Shown: one piece after another, positions 7,751-16,189 of the stretch
How the letters are laid out: every line of letters starts with the position of its first letter
How positions within the stretch are numbered: the stretch's first letter is position 1
Source of the DNA: Vulcaniibacterium thermophilum
GTDB taxonomy: Bacteria > Pseudomonadota > Gammaproteobacteria > Xanthomonadales > Xanthomonadaceae
Length of the DNA stretch: 64,000 bases
Reading direction: 5' to 3'
NCBI RefSeq assembly: GCF_007923255.1
Contig: NZ_VOHJ01000016.1
Location: forward strand, 1 to 64,000
Notes under the pieces: generated by a model
The model's input: the letters and a program-made list of their open reading frames with translations, nothing else
Database searches by the model: none
Told to the model about the DNA's origin: nothing
Made by a program: the position numbers and the translations under genes

Positions 7751-8019
7751 GGGGCTTCCTCCGATGATGCTGTCGTGCTGCAGGCTAGGAAGCGCGAGGC
7801 CAAGGAGGCGTGAGGGCGCGGCGCGCACGTTGGACAGCGGCCGGGCCGGCGCGTCTGCGGCGCGCGCCTCAGCCCGCACGCGGGAGAGGGGCGAAGTGCC
7901 CGCGGCGGCGTAGGGCGGGACTTGTCCCGCCGCATGGGCAAGGACGCCATGCGCGCCTGCGGCGCGCGCCCTTGCCCTGCCCGCGGCCCGCGGCGCGGCG
8001 GACAGGCATCGAGCGAGCC
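7751..8019. other. Intergenic region with one GTAG-type REP
   Basis: 269 bases without a supportable gene. It contains a single GTAG-headed palindrome at 7910-7931: GTAG, then GGCGGGA, CTTG and TCCCGCC. The family is the one amplified around the RAYT gene near 47-50 kb. A GC-rich stretch 7935-8005 has several short inverted repeats of no clear identity. Confidence 0.65.
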
Positions 8020-8937
8020 CTACTGCTTCGTCGGCTTCTCGCGCACCGGCAGCGGCACGTTGCAGAGGTCGATGTGACCGGCCGGCGTCTGGTACCACGC
8101 GTCGCGGCGGTTGCGGCGCGACTCGACGAGCTCGGCGAACAGCGCGGTGTCGGTGCGCAGCGCCTGCAGCGGGAGGCGTTCGCCCGCCGGCAGCTCGCTC
8201 CCGAGGCGGATCGAGCGGATCGGCACGCGCTGCTCGGCCTTCTCGTAGAACCCCAGCGGCCCGGTGCCGCGCGGCAGCACGGAGAGCCGCTCGATGCCGT
8301 GCACGACGCGGCCGACCACCGTGATGTTGCGGTCGAGCTGGCGCGGCGACTGCCCGATCACGACGTACAGCTCGCTGCCGTTGCTGGAATCCGGCGCGAC
8401 GTCGCGGCCGGCGCCGACCGCGCCGTAGCAGTGCGCCAGCCAGGCGATTCCGCGCCTGGGATCGCGCGCGGCCGGAAAGCCCGCGCTGAAGCCGACCTCG
8501 GGCGCCCAGCCGTCGACGTCCGGAAGGCGGTCGAACGGAGCGCCCTTGGCGCCGAACGTGAACTCGGCCGGCAGCCTGGCCTTCGCCTCGCCGAGCGGCT
8601 TGCGCTTCGCCTCCTCCTCGGCCGGATCGCCCCACTGCACCACGAAGTTGTCCTGGGCGCGGTTGATGCTCAGGCCGTCCCAGTAGCGTCCCTTCGCCAA
8701 CGCGCGGATGTTGGCGACGTGCTCCGGCGCGGCGTGGGGCGCCAGTTCGATGACGACGCGGCCGCTGTCGAGCTCCAGATAGAGCGTGTTGGCCGGATCG
8801 AGGTCGCGCCAGTCGGCGGGTGCGGAGGCGTCGAGGATTTCCTGCATCGAGCGCGCTTTCGCCGGCGCGGCGGGCGGTTGCTGCGCGAACGCGGTGGCGG
8901 CGGCGAACAGGGCGGCGGTGAGGACGACGCGGCGCAT
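8020..8937 (-). CDS. Periplasmic cyclophilin-type peptidyl-prolyl cis-trans isomerase
   Basis: 305-residue exported prolyl isomerase that would assist envelope protein folding. Residues 1-18 form a signal peptide ([18 protein letters not shown]). The cyclophilin domain starts near residue 55 with [27 protein letters not shown], then [23 protein letters not shown], and ends near [10 protein letters not shown]. It has a C-terminal extension of about 70 residues and a large insertion (about 120-165) compared with compact PPIases. The ATG at 8937 follows GGAG and the upstream in-frame ATGs lie before the signal peptide, so they are rejected. Confidence 0.88.
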   Translation of the reverse strand: MRRVVLTAALFAAATAFAQQPPAAPAKARSMQEILDASAPADWRDLDPANTLYLELDSGRVVIELAPHAAPEHVANIRALAKGRYWDGLSINRAQDNFVVQWGDPAEEEAKRKPLGEAKARLPAEFTFGAKGAPFDRLPDVDGWAPEVGFSAGFPAARDPRRGIAWLAHCYGAVGAGRDVAPDSSNGSELYVVIGQSPRQLDRNITVVGRVVHGIERLSVLPRGTGPLGFYEKAEQRVPIRSIRLGSELPAGERLPLQALRTDTALFAELVESRRNRRDAWYQTPAGHIDLCNVPLPVREKPTKQ

Positions 8938-8997
8938 GCGGAAGGCTCCGGAAGGGCGTGCCCGCAGCATACGGCCGGGCCACCCGCGGCGCACGCC

Positions 8998-9216
8998 TCA
9001 GCGCCGGCAGAGCTGCAGCGAGCGGCTGCGCGTGGTGGCCTGGCCCCATTCGATCGCGGCGGCGTCGCAGCGCCAGCCGCGCGCGCCGACCACGTGGCCG
9101 TGCTCGTCGTAATAGAGGGTGATCACGCCCGGCGTGGGACGGGCGAGGGCGAGGGCGAGACCTGCGATCAGCGCGAGCGCGGCGATCGCGGCGGGCCAGA
9201 GCAGACGGGCGGGCAT
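8998..9216 (-). CDS. Small secreted or membrane-anchored protein, DUF6289-like
   Basis: 72-residue protein with an N-terminal hydrophobic segment (LLWPAAIAALALIAGLALAL). A short C-terminal part reads LYYDEHGHVVGARGWRCD and then WGQATTRSRSLQLC. The YYD...VVG...C...WG..T...C pattern recalls DUF6289 small secreted proteins of Lysobacteraceae; I rely on memory for that and rate it moderate. The ATG at 9216 is preferred over 9231 because GGGAG lies at the right distance before it. Confidence 0.55.
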   Translation of the reverse strand: MPARLLWPAAIAALALIAGLALALARPTPGVITLYYDEHGHVVGARGWRCDAAAIEWGQATTRSRSLQLCRR

Positions 9217-9234
9217 TCCGTGCTCCCGCATGCG

Positions 9235-9417
9235 TCAGTGCGAGCGCGCGCGACCGGAACCCGACTTCTTGCCGCCGCCGTCCTGCTTGTTCACCGTCGC
9301 CCAGGCGATGCGCTCGGCGCTCTGCTTCGAGCGGCCGCGTTCGCGCTCGCTCTGCTCGATGTGCTGCGCCTGGCGCTTCTGCTTGTCGGTGTAGGCCGAC
9401 TTGTCTCCGCGGGGCAT
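9235..9417 (-). CDS. Small basic conserved protein (often labelled plasmid stabilization)
   Basis: 60-residue hydrophilic, highly charged protein: MPRGDKSAYTDKQKRQAQHI, then ERIAWATVNKQDGG. It matches a widespread small family in proteobacteria (PRGDKSKYTDKQKRKAEHI type) that databases sometimes call plasmid stabilization protein without evidence. It is a chromosomal gene here. The Shine-Dalgarno AGGAAG precedes the ATG at 9417, and the longer in-frame ORF upstream is rejected. Function unknown. Confidence 0.7.
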   Translation of the reverse strand: MPRGDKSAYTDKQKRQAQHIEQSERERGRSKQSAERIAWATVNKQDGGGKKSGSGRARSH

Positions 9418-9490
9418 GGCGGCCTTCCTCGACCGGCTGGACCGGCGACGGTGTAGCAGCGTCGCCGTCAAGGCGGCGCCAAGCGCCGGG

Positions 9491-9751
9491 TCAGAAGTCG
9501 AACAGGTCGCCGAGCAGGCTCTTGCGCCGCTTGTGCCTGGGGTAATCGCCGTACTGCGCCGACTGGCCGTGCGCGGGCGGCGCGGGCGCGGGGCCGGGGC
9601 GCGCGGGCGAACGCTCGGCCGCCGAACGTTCGATGATCTTGTCGAGCTCGCCGCGATCGAGCCACACGCCGCGGCATTGCGGGCAGTAGTCGATCTCGAT
9701 CCCCTGGCGGTCGGTCATCGACAGCGGGACGTCGCAGTTGGGACACTTCAT
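9491..9751 (-). CDS. zf-TFIIB family zinc-ribbon protein
   Basis: 86-residue protein with one zinc ribbon at the N-terminus: C3-x2-C6 (MKCPNCDVPL) and C23-x2-C26 in IDYCPQCRGVWLDRGELDKI, the diagnostic signature of zf-TFIIB domain proteins. The rest is a disordered Pro/Ala linker and a basic C-terminus (HKRRKSLLGDLFDF). Members are small bacterial proteins of unknown function. It is read in the same direction as the PHA depolymerase gene upstream, 50 bases away. Confidence 0.82.
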   Translation of the reverse strand: MKCPNCDVPLSMTDRQGIEIDYCPQCRGVWLDRGELDKIIERSAAERSPARPGPAPAPPAHGQSAQYGDYPRHKRRKSLLGDLFDF

Positions 9752-9801
9752 GGCGGACTCCGGCGGGGGGTGTCCGCGGTTATACCGCACCGTGCCGGAA
9801 C

Positions 9802-11049
9802 TCAGCGCGCGGCGTGGCGGGCGATGAACTCGCGCACCTGCGGGTAGACCTGATCGCGCCAGCGCCGGCCGCTGAAGATGCCGTAGTGGCCCGCACCCGC
9901 CACCGTCAGGTGGGCGCGGTCGGCCTCGCCGATTCCGGTGCACAGGCGATGCGCGGCGCGGGTCTGGCCCTGGCCCGAGATGTCGTCGAGCTCGCCTTCG
10001 ATGGTCAGCAGCGCGGTGTCGCGGATGCGTGCGGGATCGACGCGTTCGCCGCGCACGTGCCACTCGCCCTTGGGCAGCAGATGGCGCTGGAACACCACGT
10101 CCACCGTCTGCAGGTAGTACTCGGCGGGCAGATCGGCGACCGCGTTGTATTCGTCGTAGAAGCGGCGGTGCGAGGCGGCGTCCTCGAGGTCGCCGCGCAC
10201 CAGGTGCTGGTAGAAGTCCCAGTGCGACTGGAAATGCCGCTCCGGATTCATCGCCACGAAGCCCATGTGCTGCAGGAAGCCGGGGTACACGCGGCGGCCG
10301 CGGCCGGGATAGTTCGGCGGCACGGTGTGGATCAGGTTGGCTTCGAACCACCACAGCGGCTGGCGGGTGGCGAGCGCGTTGACCTGGGTGGGGCTTTCGC
10401 GGGTATCGATCGGACCGCCCATCATCACCAGCGAGCGCGGGGTCCGCTCGCCGCGCGCGGCCATCAGCGACACCGCGGCCAGCACCGGCACGGTCGGCTG
10501 GCACACGCTCACCACATGCAGCCGCTCCGCGCCGATGTGGCGGATGAACGCCTCGATGTAGGCGACGTAGTCGTCCAGTGTGAACGCGCCCTCGCCGGTG
10601 GGCACCATGCGCGCGTCGACCCAGTCGGTGACGTACACCTTGTGGTCGCGCAGCAGGGTGCGCACGGTGTCGCGCAGCAGCGTGGCGTGGTGGCCGGACA
10701 GCGGCGCGACCACCAGCACCGGCGGATCGTCGCGCAGGCCGGCCAGTCCGTCGGCGCGGTCGGCGAAGCGCTTGAAGCGCAGCAGGCGGCAGAACGGCTT
10801 GCGCAGGACCTCGCGTTCGACCACCGGGTACTCGGCGCCGTCGATGGTCACCGCGTGGATGCCGAAGGCGGGCTTCTCGTACTCCTTGCCCAGCCGGTAC
10901 AGCAGCTCGTAGCCGGCGGCGAGGCGGGTCGCGCCCGGCAGCGAAGACAGCCAGCTTCCGCCGTCGCCGAACATCTTCGCACTGGCCTCGGCCCAGTAGG
11001 TCGCCGGCGCCAGCCAGGCGCGGCCGAGTTCGTGCAGGTGATAGAGCAT
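9802..11049 (-). CDS. phaZ: Intracellular polyhydroxyalkanoate depolymerase
   Basis: 415-residue alpha/beta hydrolase of the intracellular PHB depolymerase family, which breaks down stored polyhydroxybutyrate granules. The nucleophile elbow has Cys in place of Ser (VVSVCQPTVPVL, C183), the hallmark of this family. The catalytic His is likely in the C-terminal GAGHYGIFSGRRW and the Asp in EGELDDISGQGQT. Family-typical MLYHLHELGRA lies at the N-terminus, and GGGGGA precedes the ATG at 11049. No PHA synthase gene lies in the window. Confidence 0.9.
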   Translation of the reverse strand: MLYHLHELGRAWLAPATYWAEASAKMFGDGGSWLSSLPGATRLAAGYELLYRLGKEYEKPAFGIHAVTIDGAEYPVVEREVLRKPFCRLLRFKRFADRADGLAGLRDDPPVLVVAPLSGHHATLLRDTVRTLLRDHKVYVTDWVDARMVPTGEGAFTLDDYVAYIEAFIRHIGAERLHVVSVCQPTVPVLAAVSLMAARGERTPRSLVMMGGPIDTRESPTQVNALATRQPLWWFEANLIHTVPPNYPGRGRRVYPGFLQHMGFVAMNPERHFQSHWDFYQHLVRGDLEDAASHRRFYDEYNAVADLPAEYYLQTVDVVFQRHLLPKGEWHVRGERVDPARIRDTALLTIEGELDDISGQGQTRAAHRLCTGIGEADRAHLTVAGAGHYGIFSGRRWRDQVYPQVREFIARHAAR

Positions 11050-11122
11050 CCGCGGTCCCCCCGGGCCGATGCACTGCTGCGGCGCAGCGTAGCGGATCGC
11101 CGGGGCGGCCGCGTTAACCGCT

Positions 11123-11716
11123 TCAGCCGCCGCGTTCCAGCGCCGCGGCCTGCGCCGCCAGCGCCGGCCCGAGATACAGGTGCGAACCCAGCGCCACGAA
11201 CCCGGCACGGGCGAAGCGCTCGCGGTAGAAGCGGGCGGGCCGGGCATGGAAGCCGGCGAGATCGCCTTCGACCTCGTCCTCGCGGGCGAACGTCTCCAGA
11301 AACGCCACGCCGCCGCACAACGCGGCCAGTCCCGGCAGGCCGCGATCGAGCTCGCGCGCGGGCAGGTAATGCAGCACGTCGCTGCACACCAGCAGATCGA
11401 CCGGCGCGCACGGCCGCAGGACGGCGAAATCGGCGAACCGGGCGAAATGCAGATTGCGCCGGGCGCCGAAGCGGGCGATCGCGTATTCGCTGGCGTCGAA
11501 GCCGAGGTAGCGCGCATGCGGGCGCAGCTTCAGCAGCGGCGCGCGCCAGACGCCTTCGCCGCAGCCGACGTCCAGCACGGTACGCAGCGGCCGCTCCAGG
11601 TGGTATTCGGCGGTCGCCACCGCCAGCGCGACCTTGCGCGCCAGGCGGCGCGCGTCGTGCAGGCCGCGATCGCGGTACCAGCGGTCGAAGTAGGCGCGGT
11701 CGTAGGCCTTGGTCAT
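11123..11716 (-). CDS. Class I SAM-dependent methyltransferase
   Basis: 197-residue methyltransferase of unknown substrate. Motif I is TVLDVGCGEGVWRAPLL, followed by motif II-like YLGFDASEYAI and DLLVCSDVLHYLP. The protein begins TKAYDRAYFDRWYRDRG, typical of one small-molecule methyltransferase family, which is why I prefer the ATG at 11716 to the in-frame ATG at 11746. It lies between the PHA depolymerase gene (same strand) and the divergent hemJ. Confidence 0.8.
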   Translation of the reverse strand: MTKAYDRAYFDRWYRDRGLHDARRLARKVALAVATAEYHLERPLRTVLDVGCGEGVWRAPLLKLRPHARYLGFDASEYAIARFGARRNLHFARFADFAVLRPCAPVDLLVCSDVLHYLPARELDRGLPGLAALCGGVAFLETFAREDEVEGDLAGFHARPARFYRERFARAGFVALGSHLYLGPALAAQAAALERGG

Positions 11717-11774
11717 CGGATCGGCAGGCGCGGAAAGGCGTGCCATCCTAATGCGGTCGCCGCGGAGCCGCCCG

Positions 11775-12227
11775 ATGACCGTCTACCTCTGGTTCAAGAC
11801 CTTCCACTTGGTGTTCGTGATCGCCTGGATGGCCGCGGTGTTCTACCTGCCGCGCATCCTGGTCAACCTCGCCGAAGCGGGCGAGGCGACGGCGGTGCGC
11901 GAGCGCCTGCTGCTGATGGCGCGCCGGCTGTACGGCTTCGGCCACTCGATGTTCGGGCTGGCCGTGGCGCTCGGGCTGATCCTGTGGCTGGGCTACCGGG
12001 TGCTGCCGAACTTTCCGACGATGGTGGCGGCGGGCAGCGGCTGGATGCACGCCAAGCTCGCGCTGGTGGTCGCGCTGCTGGTCCACTTCGTGACGACCGG
12101 ACGCTGGATGAAGAACGCCGCCGCCGGCCGGCCGCTGCCTTCGGCGCGCGCCCTGCGCTGGTTCAACGAACTTCCGCTGCCCGCGCTGATCGCGATCGTC
12201 TGGCTGGTGCTCGCCAAGCCGTTCTGA
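11775..12227 (+). CDS. hemJ: HemJ-type protoporphyrinogen IX oxidase (CopD-like membrane protein)
   Basis: 150-residue inner-membrane haem enzyme that oxidises protoporphyrinogen IX to protoporphyrin IX. Four hydrophobic helices are visible. Conserved residues seen include H11 in the first helix (FKTFHLVFVIAWMA), the FYLPRILV motif after it and MHAK at 91-94. Length and layout match the HemJ (UPF0093) family. It is divergent from the methyltransferase gene, with about 58 bases between the two starts for both promoters. Confidence 0.85.
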   Translation: MTVYLWFKTFHLVFVIAWMAAVFYLPRILVNLAEAGEATAVRERLLLMARRLYGFGHSMFGLAVALGLILWLGYRVLPNFPTMVAAGSGWMHAKLALVVALLVHFVTTGRWMKNAAAGRPLPSARALRWFNELPLPALIAIVWLVLAKPF

Positions 12228-12272
12228 GCGCGCGCCTTGCCGCCCGTATCCCGCTCGTCCAGACTCCCGCGC

Positions 12273-12806
12273 ATGATCCGACGCCTCCTCCCCCTCGCGC
12301 TCGCCCTGGCCCTGTCGGCCTGCGGTTTCCACCTGCGCAGCGCGCTCACGCTGCCGCCCGACCTCGGCCCGGTGCGCATCGCCTCCGCCGATCCGTACAG
12401 TCCGCTCGCCGACGACCTCGCGCAGGCGCTCGAGCGCGCCGGCGCGCAGGGCGCGACCGAGGACGACGCGAACGCCGCCGTGCTCGATCTGATTTCCGAG
12501 CGCTGGGGCGATTCGCCCATCTCGGTGGACCAGTTCGGCCGCGCCCAGGAGTTCACCCTGCGCTACGCGGTGGTGTTCGAGCTGCGCCGCGTCGACGGCA
12601 CCGCGCTGGTGCCGCGCCAGGCGATCGAACTGTCGCGCGACTACGTCGCAAGCCCCACCAACGCGATCGGCACCGAGGGCGAACGCGAGATCCTGCAGCG
12701 CGAGCTGCGCCGCGAGATGACCGCCTCCGTCCTGCGCCGCATCGACGCGGTGCTCGTGCGCGGCGCCGCCGGCGCGGCCGCAGGCGACGCCGCGCCGACG
12801 CGCTGA
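12273..12806 (+). CDS. lptE: LPS-assembly lipoprotein LptE
   Basis: 177-residue outer-membrane lipoprotein that plugs the LptD barrel during lipopolysaccharide export. The lipoprotein signal peptide ends in the lipobox LALSACGFHLR with the acylated Cys at residue 17. CGFHLRSALTLP is the family's usual mature N-terminus. It ends one base before holA, as in many gammaproteobacteria, where lptE and holA are neighbours. Confidence 0.9.
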   Translation: MIRRLLPLALALALSACGFHLRSALTLPPDLGPVRIASADPYSPLADDLAQALERAGAQGATEDDANAAVLDLISERWGDSPISVDQFGRAQEFTLRYAVVFELRRVDGTALVPRQAIELSRDYVASPTNAIGTEGEREILQRELRREMTASVLRRIDAVLVRGAAGAAAGDAAPTR

Positions 12807-12807
12807 C

Positions 12808-13842
12808 ATGGAACTCAAGCCCGAGCAGTTGGTCGCCCAGCTCGAATCCGGGCTGCGGCCGGCCTACCTGATCGCGGGCGCCGAACTGCTGCGCGTGCTG
12901 GAAGCCGCCGACGCCGTGCGCGCCGCCGCGCGCGCGCAGGGCATCACCGAGCGCGAGGTGCACGAGGCCGAAGGCAACGCGCGCGAACCGGACTGGAATG
13001 CGCTCGCGGCGAGCTTCGCCGCCCCGAGCCTGTTCGCCGCGCGCCGGCTGGTCGAGCTGCGGCTGCCGGGCGGCAAGCCGGGCAAGGAGGGCGCGCAGGT
13101 CATCGCCGAGTTCTGCGCCAACCCGCCCGCCGACGTGGTGCTGCTGATCACCGCCAACGACTGGAGCCGCCAGCACGGCGGCGCGTGGAGCGAGGCGATC
13201 GCGCGCATCGGCGCGGTCGCGGTGGCCTGGCCGATCAAGCCGCACGAACTGCCGGACTGGATCGAACGCCGCCTGCGCGCGCGCGGCCTGCGCGCCGATC
13301 GCGACGCGGTGCAACTGCTGGCCGACCGCGTCGAGGGCAATCTGCTGGCGGCGGCGCAGGAGATCGACAAGCTCGCGCTGCTGGCCGACGGCGGGACGCT
13401 CGACGTCGCCCGCATGCAGGCGGTGGTGGCCGACGCCGCGCGCTACGACGTGTTCCGGCTGACCGACGCCGCGCTCAACGGCCAGCCCGCACAGGTGTCG
13501 CGCATGCTGGCCGGACTGCGCGCCGAGGGCGAGCAGGTACCGGGTCTGCTCGGCATGGTGATCATGGAGCTGCAGCGCACCGCGCAGCTCGCGCGCGCCG
13601 CCGCGCGCGGCGCCAATCTCGCCGCCGAATTCCGCGCGCAGCGGGTGTGGGATTCCAAGCAGCCGGTGTACCGCCGCGCGCTGCAGCGGCATCCGGCGCC
13701 GCGCTGGGAAGGTTTCGTCGCCGAAGCCGGGCGTGTGGACCGCATCGCCAAGGGCCGCGAGGCCGGCGACGCCTGGCAGGTGCTGGAGCGGCTCCTGCTC
13801 GCCGTGGCCGAACCGCGCGCGGTGCGCCTCGCGGCGCCATGA
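12808..13842 (+). CDS. holA: DNA polymerase III subunit delta
   Basis: 344-residue clamp-loader subunit that opens the beta sliding clamp. Recognised from the N-terminal AYLIAGAELLRVLEAADAVR, the central LPDWIERRLRARGL, and VEGNLLAAAQEIDKLALL leading to ARYDVFRLTDAALNG. As usual for delta, the ATPase fold lacks a working P-loop. Its stop overlaps the nadD start (ATGA), so translation of the two is probably coupled. Confidence 0.95.
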   Translation: MELKPEQLVAQLESGLRPAYLIAGAELLRVLEAADAVRAAARAQGITEREVHEAEGNAREPDWNALAASFAAPSLFAARRLVELRLPGGKPGKEGAQVIAEFCANPPADVVLLITANDWSRQHGGAWSEAIARIGAVAVAWPIKPHELPDWIERRLRARGLRADRDAVQLLADRVEGNLLAAAQEIDKLALLADGGTLDVARMQAVVADAARYDVFRLTDAALNGQPAQVSRMLAGLRAEGEQVPGLLGMVIMELQRTAQLARAAARGANLAAEFRAQRVWDSKQPVYRRALQRHPAPRWEGFVAEAGRVDRIAKGREAGDAWQVLERLLLAVAEPRAVRLAAP

Positions 13843-14507
13843 GCGAACCGCTGACGCTGCTCTACGGCGGCACCTTCGACCCGATCCACCTCGGTCACCT
13901 CGCCATCGCACGCGCCGCGCGCGATGCCCTGCACGCCACCGTGCGGCTGATGCCGGCCGCCGATCCGCCGCACCGCGCCACGCCCGGCGCTGCCGCCGCG
14001 CACCGCGCGCGGATGGTCGAACTGGCCGTCGCCGGCGAGCGGGGCCTGTGCGTGGACCGTCGCGAACTGCGGCGCGACGGCCCGTCCTACAGCGTCGACA
14101 CCCTGCGCGAGCTGCGCGCCGCGCTCGGCGAGCGAGCGCCGGTCGCGCTGCTGGTCGGGGCCGACAGCTTCCTCGGGCTGCCGGCGTGGAAGGAATGGCG
14201 CGCGCTGTTCGCGCTGGCGCATCTGGTGGTCGCCGAACGCCCGGGACGCGCGCTCGAGGACGCGCCGGCGGAGCTGGCGCAGGCCGTCGCCGGCCGCTGG
14301 ACGGCGTGCGCGGACGATCTGCGCCGGGCGCCCGCCGGACGCCTGTTCCGCCTCGTGCATCCCCTGCATCCGGCGTCCGCCAGCGCGATCCGCGCGGCCA
14401 TCCGCGAGGGCGGACCCTGGCGCGCGATGGTGCCGCCCGCGGTCGCCGCCTACATCGACCGTCACGCGCTGTACGCCGGCGGGGCCCCACACTCGCCTCC
14501 GCTATAA
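13839..14507 (+). CDS. nadD: Nicotinate-nucleotide adenylyltransferase
   Basis: 222-residue enzyme that transfers AMP from ATP to nicotinate mononucleotide, making deamido-NAD. The nucleotidyltransferase signature GGTFDPIHLGHL spans residues 10-21, and the C-terminal SASAIRAAI corresponds to the family's ISSTxIR motif. The order holA-nadD-rsfS is the common gammaproteobacterial arrangement. Confidence 0.95.
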   Translation: MSEPLTLLYGGTFDPIHLGHLAIARAARDALHATVRLMPAADPPHRATPGAAAAHRARMVELAVAGERGLCVDRRELRRDGPSYSVDTLRELRAALGERAPVALLVGADSFLGLPAWKEWRALFALAHLVVAERPGRALEDAPAELAQAVAGRWTACADDLRRAPAGRLFRLVHPLHPASASAIRAAIREGGPWRAMVPPAVAAYIDRHALYAGGAPHSPPL

Positions 14508-14546
14508 TCCCGGGGCGCATTCCGCGCCCGCAGCAGAGCCGCGCAC

Positions 14547-14960
14547 TTGACCAGCCCAGCCCACGTCATCCGCACCCAGCTCCCGAATCCCCCGCCGCCG
14601 ATCGAGGTCCTGCTGAAGACCGTCCACGCCGCGGTGGAGGACCTGAAGGCCAAGGACGTCGTCGAGATCGACGTGCGCGGCAAGAGCAGCGTCACCGACT
14701 TCCTGGTCATCGCCTCCGGCACCTCGACCCGGCACGTCAAATCGATCGCCGACCAGGTCATCAAGTTCGCCAAGAACCTCGACGTGATGCCGCTCGGCGT
14801 GGAAGGCGAGCGCGAGGCGGAATGGGTGCTGGTGGATCTGGGCGATGTGGTGGTCCACGTGATGCTACCGCGCGTGCGCGAGTTCTACGCGCTCGAGCGG
14901 CTGTGGACGGTGGGCGACCAGCGTCCCGACGAACCGGTCACCGAGGACGACCGGGGGTGA
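14547..14960 (+). CDS. rsfS: Ribosomal silencing factor RsfS
   Basis: 137-residue factor that binds ribosomal protein uL14 and blocks 30S-50S joining when nutrients are scarce. The RsfS/DUF143 core is clear: [20 protein letters not shown], then [19 protein letters not shown] and [16 protein letters not shown] accept the TTG at 14547 as start, since no ATG lies nearby and related proteins begin with the same MTxxAxVIxTxLPNP stretch. In most relatives rlmH follows directly; here it is 758 bases away. Confidence 0.92.
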   Translation: MTSPAHVIRTQLPNPPPPIEVLLKTVHAAVEDLKAKDVVEIDVRGKSSVTDFLVIASGTSTRHVKSIADQVIKFAKNLDVMPLGVEGEREAEWVLVDLGDVVVHVMLPRVREFYALERLWTVGDQRPDEPVTEDDRG

Positions 14961-15050
14961 CGACAGCCTCGATCCGGATACCGTACAGCTTGACGGGGGG
15001 GCGGCAGGTTTTTGAGCGCCGCTTGATGGCGTCATTCAAGGAGGAAGCTC

Positions 15051-15464
15051 ATGAGACAGCATCTGTTTGTTGTTCTGATGGTGTTGGCCGGGGTTCTCCT
15101 GGCCGACAGTCCGGCGCGGGCGCAGAACGTCACCAACTGCACCAACGGCTGCTACATCTCGACGTGCAGCAGCGGAGTCTGCACGGTGTGGTACTGCAAT
15201 TCCGCGGGTTGCCGCATCGTGGGTAGTTACCGGCAACAACCACGGACGGCTTCGACCCCTGTCCAGCCCCGTCAGTTGCCCGAAGGTGGTCCCGCCGCCT
15301 TCAATCAGGTCTGCAACATCGACGTTGGCGACAAATGCCCGATCCAGACTTGTGTCGGCGACAAATGCACCGTCTCGATCTTCGATGGGCAGCGTTTCCT
15401 TCCCCTGACGCAGACCGAAAACGTCGAGCATCTGATCAGGCGTGCGCCTTCGCCCAGGCCCTAG
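15051..15464 (+). CDS. Small secreted cysteine-ladder protein, no known family
   Basis: 137-residue predicted exported protein not recognised as any family. A signal peptide covers about 1-24 (VVLMVLAGVLLADSPARA-Q). Ten cysteines lie at 30, 34, 39, 44, 49, 54, 88, 96, 101 and 106. The run 34-54 has one Cys every five residues, and the same C-x4-C-x4-C spacing repeats at 96-106 (CYISTCSSGVCTV versus CPIQTCVGDKCTV), suggesting duplication. A strong AGGAGG precedes the ATG. Base composition is less GC-rich than the neighbours. It lies in an insertion between rsfS and rlmH. Confidence 0.7.
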   Translation: MRQHLFVVLMVLAGVLLADSPARAQNVTNCTNGCYISTCSSGVCTVWYCNSAGCRIVGSYRQQPRTASTPVQPRQLPEGGPAAFNQVCNIDVGDKCPIQTCVGDKCTVSIFDGQRFLPLTQTENVEHLIRRAPSPRP

Positions 15465-15503
15465 CTGCGATGTTTCAAGAGGTTGTTCTCCTCTGATCGG
15501 TGG

Positions 15504-15536
15504 TGGACGCTGATGTCGCCAAACGAACAGCGTCCA
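15504..15536. repeat. Perfect 9-bp inverted repeat
   Basis: TGGACGCTG at 15504-15512 and CAGCGTCCA at 15528-15536 with a 15-base loop and no following T run. It lies 40 bases after the cysteine-ladder gene and 19 bases before the transposase remnant, so it could be a terminator-like hairpin or part of the insertion element's end. Confidence 0.5.
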
Positions 15537-15554
15537 TCCGCGAGGGGGACAACC

Positions 15555-15718
15555 ATGCACAAGAATGCGCGCCTGACCCCGAAGGGTGGCGAGGTCCCGG
15601 TCGGTTGTGCGACTGAGGCCGTCCGGGGGCTGTTGGCCCTTGCGGTCGACGGATCGTCGCGGCTGCGCAAGTCCGGCGGGGTTCGTCGGTGTGACCTTGC
15701 GGTTGCTACGATGCGTGC
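15555..15718 (+). pseudogene. IS481-family transposase N-terminal remnant
   Basis: The frame begins MHKNARLTPKG, the usual N-terminus of IS481-type transposases (MHKNARLTPxGRExLV...). It shortly resumes with a DGSSRLRKSGG stretch like the family's DRSSRPxRSP. The helix-turn-helix between them is missing or scrambled, and the catalytic DDE domain is absent. About 50 codons survive before rlmH begins. It is the likely footprint of the event that separated rsfS from rlmH. Confidence 0.6.
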
Positions 15719-16189
15719 ATGAGGGCCAAGCTCATCGCCGTCGGCGAACGCGCGCCGGCCTGGGTGGCCGCCGGCTTCGGCGAGTACCGCAAGCGTCTGT
15801 CGCACTGGCTGCCGCTGGACCTGGTGGAGATCGAACCCGGCCTGCGCGGCAAGGGACGCGATGCCGCGCGCGCGATGGCGGACGAGGGCGCGCGCGTGCT
15901 CGCCGCGTTGCCGAAGCAGGCGATCGTGGTGGCGCTCGACGGCCGCGGACGGGCGTGGTCGTCGGCGCAACTGGCGCAACGGCTCGAACACTGGCGCGCG
16001 CAGGGGCGCGACCTCGCGCTGCTGATCGGCGGTCCCGAGGGCCACGCGCCGGACGTGCTGGCGCGCAGCGACGAGCAGTGGTCGCTCGGGCCGATGACGT
16101 TGCCGCACATGCTGGTGCGTCTGATCGTCGCCGAGCAGCTCTACCGCGCGGCGGCGATGCTGGCCGGACATCCCTACCATCGCGCCTGA
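15719..16189 (+). CDS. rlmH: 23S rRNA (pseudouridine1915-N3) methyltransferase RlmH
   Basis: 156-residue SPOUT methyltransferase that modifies pseudouridine 1915 in helix 69 of 23S rRNA. The trefoil-knot SAM site is visible in LLIGGPEGHAPDVL and SLGPMTLPHMLVRLIVAEQL, ending GHPYHRA as in the family. Its ATG at 15719 lies inside the tail of the upstream transposase-remnant frame. The normal partner rsfS is displaced by the insertion, so rlmH may now rely on a new promoter. Confidence 0.95.
   Translation: MRAKLIAVGERAPAWVAAGFGEYRKRLSHWLPLDLVEIEPGLRGKGRDAARAMADEGARVLAALPKQAIVVALDGRGRAWSSAQLAQRLEHWRAQGRDLALLIGGPEGHAPDVLARSDEQWSLGPMTLPHMLVRLIVAEQLYRAAAMLAGHPYHRA

Noticed and set aside
8003-8022. 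Possible REP head supplying the stop of the cyclophilin gene (TAG within GTAG)
   Set aside because: The sequence after GTAG does not form a stem comparable to the REP families in the window; treated as chance.
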